A stretch of 39,537 nt of DNA from NCBI GenBank assembly GCA_964202965.1, contig CAXNKG010000028.1:1-39537 (forward strand), written 5' to 3'. Origin of the DNA: CAXNKG01 sp964202965 (lineage in GTDB: Bacteria; Acidobacteriota; Vicinamibacteria; Vicinamibacterales; UBA2999). The position numbers and the translations under genes are program-made. This document shows positions 38,026 through 39,537 of this stretch, one piece after another. The notes under the pieces are model-generated. The model ran no database searches, was not told the origin of the DNA, and saw only the letters and a list, made by a program, of their open reading frames with translations. The first letter of the stretch is position 1. Each line of letters begins with the position of its first letter.

Positions 38026-39356
38026 CAGCTTCACTCGACCTTTTTCGACAGCATCTGACGGCCGTCATCCGCGCGGCGCTCGCCGGTGTCGACGCCGGAC
38101 TCCTGATCCGCGGTGCGCTTACCCGTCCCGATGTCGCGCGCGCGATGCAGACCGCCGCGGCCGTCGACGTCATCGCCGCCGGGAAGGGCGCGGGCCCGAT
38201 GCTCGCCGCTTTCATGGCCGCCGCGCCGTGCCCGGTGCGCCGCGCCATCGGTATGGCGGCCGAGGCGGCCCCGGCGCTGCCGCCCGGCGTGCGCTGGCAC
38301 CGGACGGCGCACCCCGTTCCGGACGAGCGAAGCGTCGCCGCCGCGCGCGAGGCGCTGGAGGTGGCGGCGGCCGCCGGCGCCGACGATCTGCTCCTCGTCC
38401 TGCTCTCGGGCGGCGCGTCCTCCATCGCGGCGCTGCCCGTTGAAGGCGTGACGCTGGCCGACAAGCAGCGAACGTCGGCCCAGCTGCTGTCGCTCGGCGC
38501 CGAGATTCATGACCTCAACACCGTGCGCAAGCATCTCTCGGGCATCAAGGGCGGGCGTCTGGCGGCTGCCCACGCCGGCGGAACCGTAACCCTTGCGCTG
38601 TCCGACGTCGTCGGAGATGACCTGTCGTCGATCGGGTCCGGACCGACGGTACCGGATCCCACGACCTATACCGATGCCCTGGCGGCGCTTGATCGGTACG
38701 GCGGCCGCGCGGCGTTTCCCGTCGCCGTCGTCGACCATCTGGTGCGAGGCGCCGGCGGCGGCGTGTCCGACACGCCGAAGCCTGGTGACCCGCGACTCGC
38801 CCGGTCCACCGCAACGGTTATTGGCGGGATCCGCACGGCGATGCACGGTGCCAGGGCGGCCGCGGAATCGCTGGGCTACGTCGTCCACGTCATCGACAAA
38901 CCGATCACCGGCGAGGCCAGCGTGGCCGCCGGCGACCTCCTGGAACAGGTGGAGCGCGTGCTGAGGCTCGGGAGCCACGCATCGCCTCCCAGCCCCGCCG
39001 ATCGCCTCTGCTTCATCTCGGGTGGTGAAACGACGGTACGGACTGCCGGGTCTGGCAAGGGCGGCCGCAATCAGGAGTTTGCCCTGGCGCTTGCCCGCGG
39101 CCTCGATCACCTGGGCCGGCGCGTCGTCGCGGCGAGCGTCGGGACCGACGGCGTCGACGGGCCTACCGACGCCGCCGGCGCCATCGTCGATTCGACGACG
39201 ATTCAACGCGCGTCCGATGCCGGTGCAGGCGAGATCGAGCGGTATTTACGTGCGCACGACAGCTACCTCTTCTTTGACCAGCTCGGCGACTTGATTCGAA
39301 CCGGGCCCACGGGCACCAATGTCGGGGATCTGCAAGTGCTGCTTGCAGGGCCTTGA
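38022..39356 (+). CDS. Glycerate 2-kinase (GckA/MOFRL type), CTG start proposed
   Basis: About 444 aa, usual family length. Converts glycerate to 2-phosphoglycerate. Motifs: VDVIAAGKGAGPMLAAFM, WHRTAHPVPDERSVAAAREA, LLLVLLSGGASSIAALPVEG, DLNTVRKHLSGIKGGRL, LALSDVVGDDLSSIGSGPTV and the MOFRL block LCFISGGETTVRTAGSGKGG with RNQEFALALA, ending ASVGTDGVDGPTDAAGAIVD and GPTGTNVGDLQVLLAG. The homologous part begins LDLFRQHLTAVIRAALAGVD. No ATG, GTG or TTG lies near it in frame; CTG 38022 gives the right length and overlaps the previous stop as CTGA. A GTG at 37923 would force a 100-base overlap. The frame is open to 37851, but that stretch is the shadow of the small gene. Confidence 0.85.
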   Translation: MTASLDLFRQHLTAVIRAALAGVDAGLLIRGALTRPDVARAMQTAAAVDVIAAGKGAGPMLAAFMAAAPCPVRRAIGMAAEAAPALPPGVRWHRTAHPVPDERSVAAAREALEVAAAAGADDLLLVLLSGGASSIAALPVEGVTLADKQRTSAQLLSLGAEIHDLNTVRKHLSGIKGGRLAAAHAGGTVTLALSDVVGDDLSSIGSGPTVPDPTTYTDALAALDRYGGRAAFPVAVVDHLVRGAGGGVSDTPKPGDPRLARSTATVIGGIRTAMHGARAAAESLGYVVHVIDKPITGEASVAAGDLLEQVERVLRLGSHASPPSPADRLCFISGGETTVRTAGSGKGGRNQEFALALARGLDHLGRRVVAASVGTDGVDGPTDAAGAIVDSTTIQRASDAGAGEIERYLRAHDSYLFFDQLGDLIRTGPTGTNVGDLQVLLAGP

Positions 39357-39391
39357 CCTGATTTGAGGCGCTCCCCTGAGTTCGGATAACC

Positions 39392-39537
39392 TAATCCCTA
39401 ACGGCACTTGAATTGCCGAACGAAGTGTACTTTACTGACGCCATGGCCAATGCATATGACGTGGCGTTGCGGGAACGCGCGGTGGCGGCGTACGAACGAG
39501 GGGAAGGCTCATATGCGGCGATGGCGGCGTTGTTCGA
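39392..39537 (+). mobile_element. IS630-type insertion sequence, right partial copy
   Basis: Starts after TA (39392-39393), 35 bases past the glycerate kinase stop. Bases 39391..39536 are the exact reverse complement of 1..146. The element reads rightward out of the window: ATCCCTAACGGCACTTGAAT, leader, then the transposase ATG at 39443. The other terminal repeat is not in the window. Confidence 0.8.
39443..39537 (+). CDS. IS630 family transposase, N-terminal fragment (runs off the window)
   Basis: ATG 39443 starts the same 31 residues as the fragment at the left end (MANAYDVALRERAVAAYERG, EGSYAAMAALF), the helix-turn-helix start of IS630 transposases. Cut by the window end. Confidence 0.75.
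   Translation, partial: MANAYDVALRERAVAAYERGEGSYAAMAALF

Overview
This is a GC-rich bacterial window with dense, short-spaced genes. Its family mix (two secreted CBM9/DUF5916 outer-membrane barrels, a DUF6152 gene beside a 'DLSGIW' secreted protein, a stand-alone phosphoglucose isomerase of the TalPgi type, many secreted hydrolases) points to Acidobacteriota, probably class Vicinamibacteria. That placement is inferred from families, with no rRNA in the window. Both ends are the first ~145 bp of the same IS630-type insertion sequence in opposite orientation (1..146 is the exact reverse complement of 39391..39536), so the window probably ends where an assembly broke at a multicopy IS.

Layout. 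1-5.7 kb: IS end, DUF5916 barrel, NTF2-like lipoprotein, a DUF6152 gene broken by an in-frame stop, its secreted neighbour, a secreted MBL hydrolase. 5.7-6.3 kb: non-coding repeat block, then tRNA-Leu(UAA). 6.5-14.2 kb: second DUF5916 barrel, Tat-type alpha/beta hydrolase with a Cys nucleophile, M1 aminopeptidase, glycine-zipper lipoprotein, an alpha/beta hydrolase that lacks its nucleophile. 14.2-20.7 kb: two sigma-54 activators (GAF-AAA-Fis and TPR-GAF-AAA-Fis), an MBL hydrolase and a PilZ-like protein. 20.7-27.8 kb: pgi, the coupled tesA-ybbA-ybbP operon, a DksA/TraR zinc-finger protein, a ferritin-like protein, folK. 27.8-33 kb: Spy/CpxP-like gene plus tolC-type gene; a small secreted protein behind a consensus sigma-54 promoter; ECF sigma, single-TM putative anti-sigma and ispH in one coupled operon. 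33-39.4 kb: pckA-gatB-ftsE-ftsX run, a small Cys-rich protein, and glycerate 2-kinase, which seems to start at CTG.

How parts may work together. The sequence GTAAACA-N16-CGTATT occurs upstream of the DUF5916 barrel and of the Spy-like/tolC operon, and a near copy (N15, CGTAAT) lies before the ECF sigma gene. It has the AAC/CGT pattern of ECF promoters, so a small envelope-stress regulon (ECF sigma/anti-sigma, periplasmic chaperone plus efflux channel, outer-membrane barrel, ispH) is a testable reading. The Spy-like gene's divergent neighbour has instead a full sigma-54 consensus promoter, and the window carries two sigma-54 activators. Several genes look leaderless or nearly so (a -10 box 8-12 bases before the start). 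Convergent gene ends often carry perfect 8-9 bp hairpins with 4-nt loops and no U-tract, some containing the stop codons.
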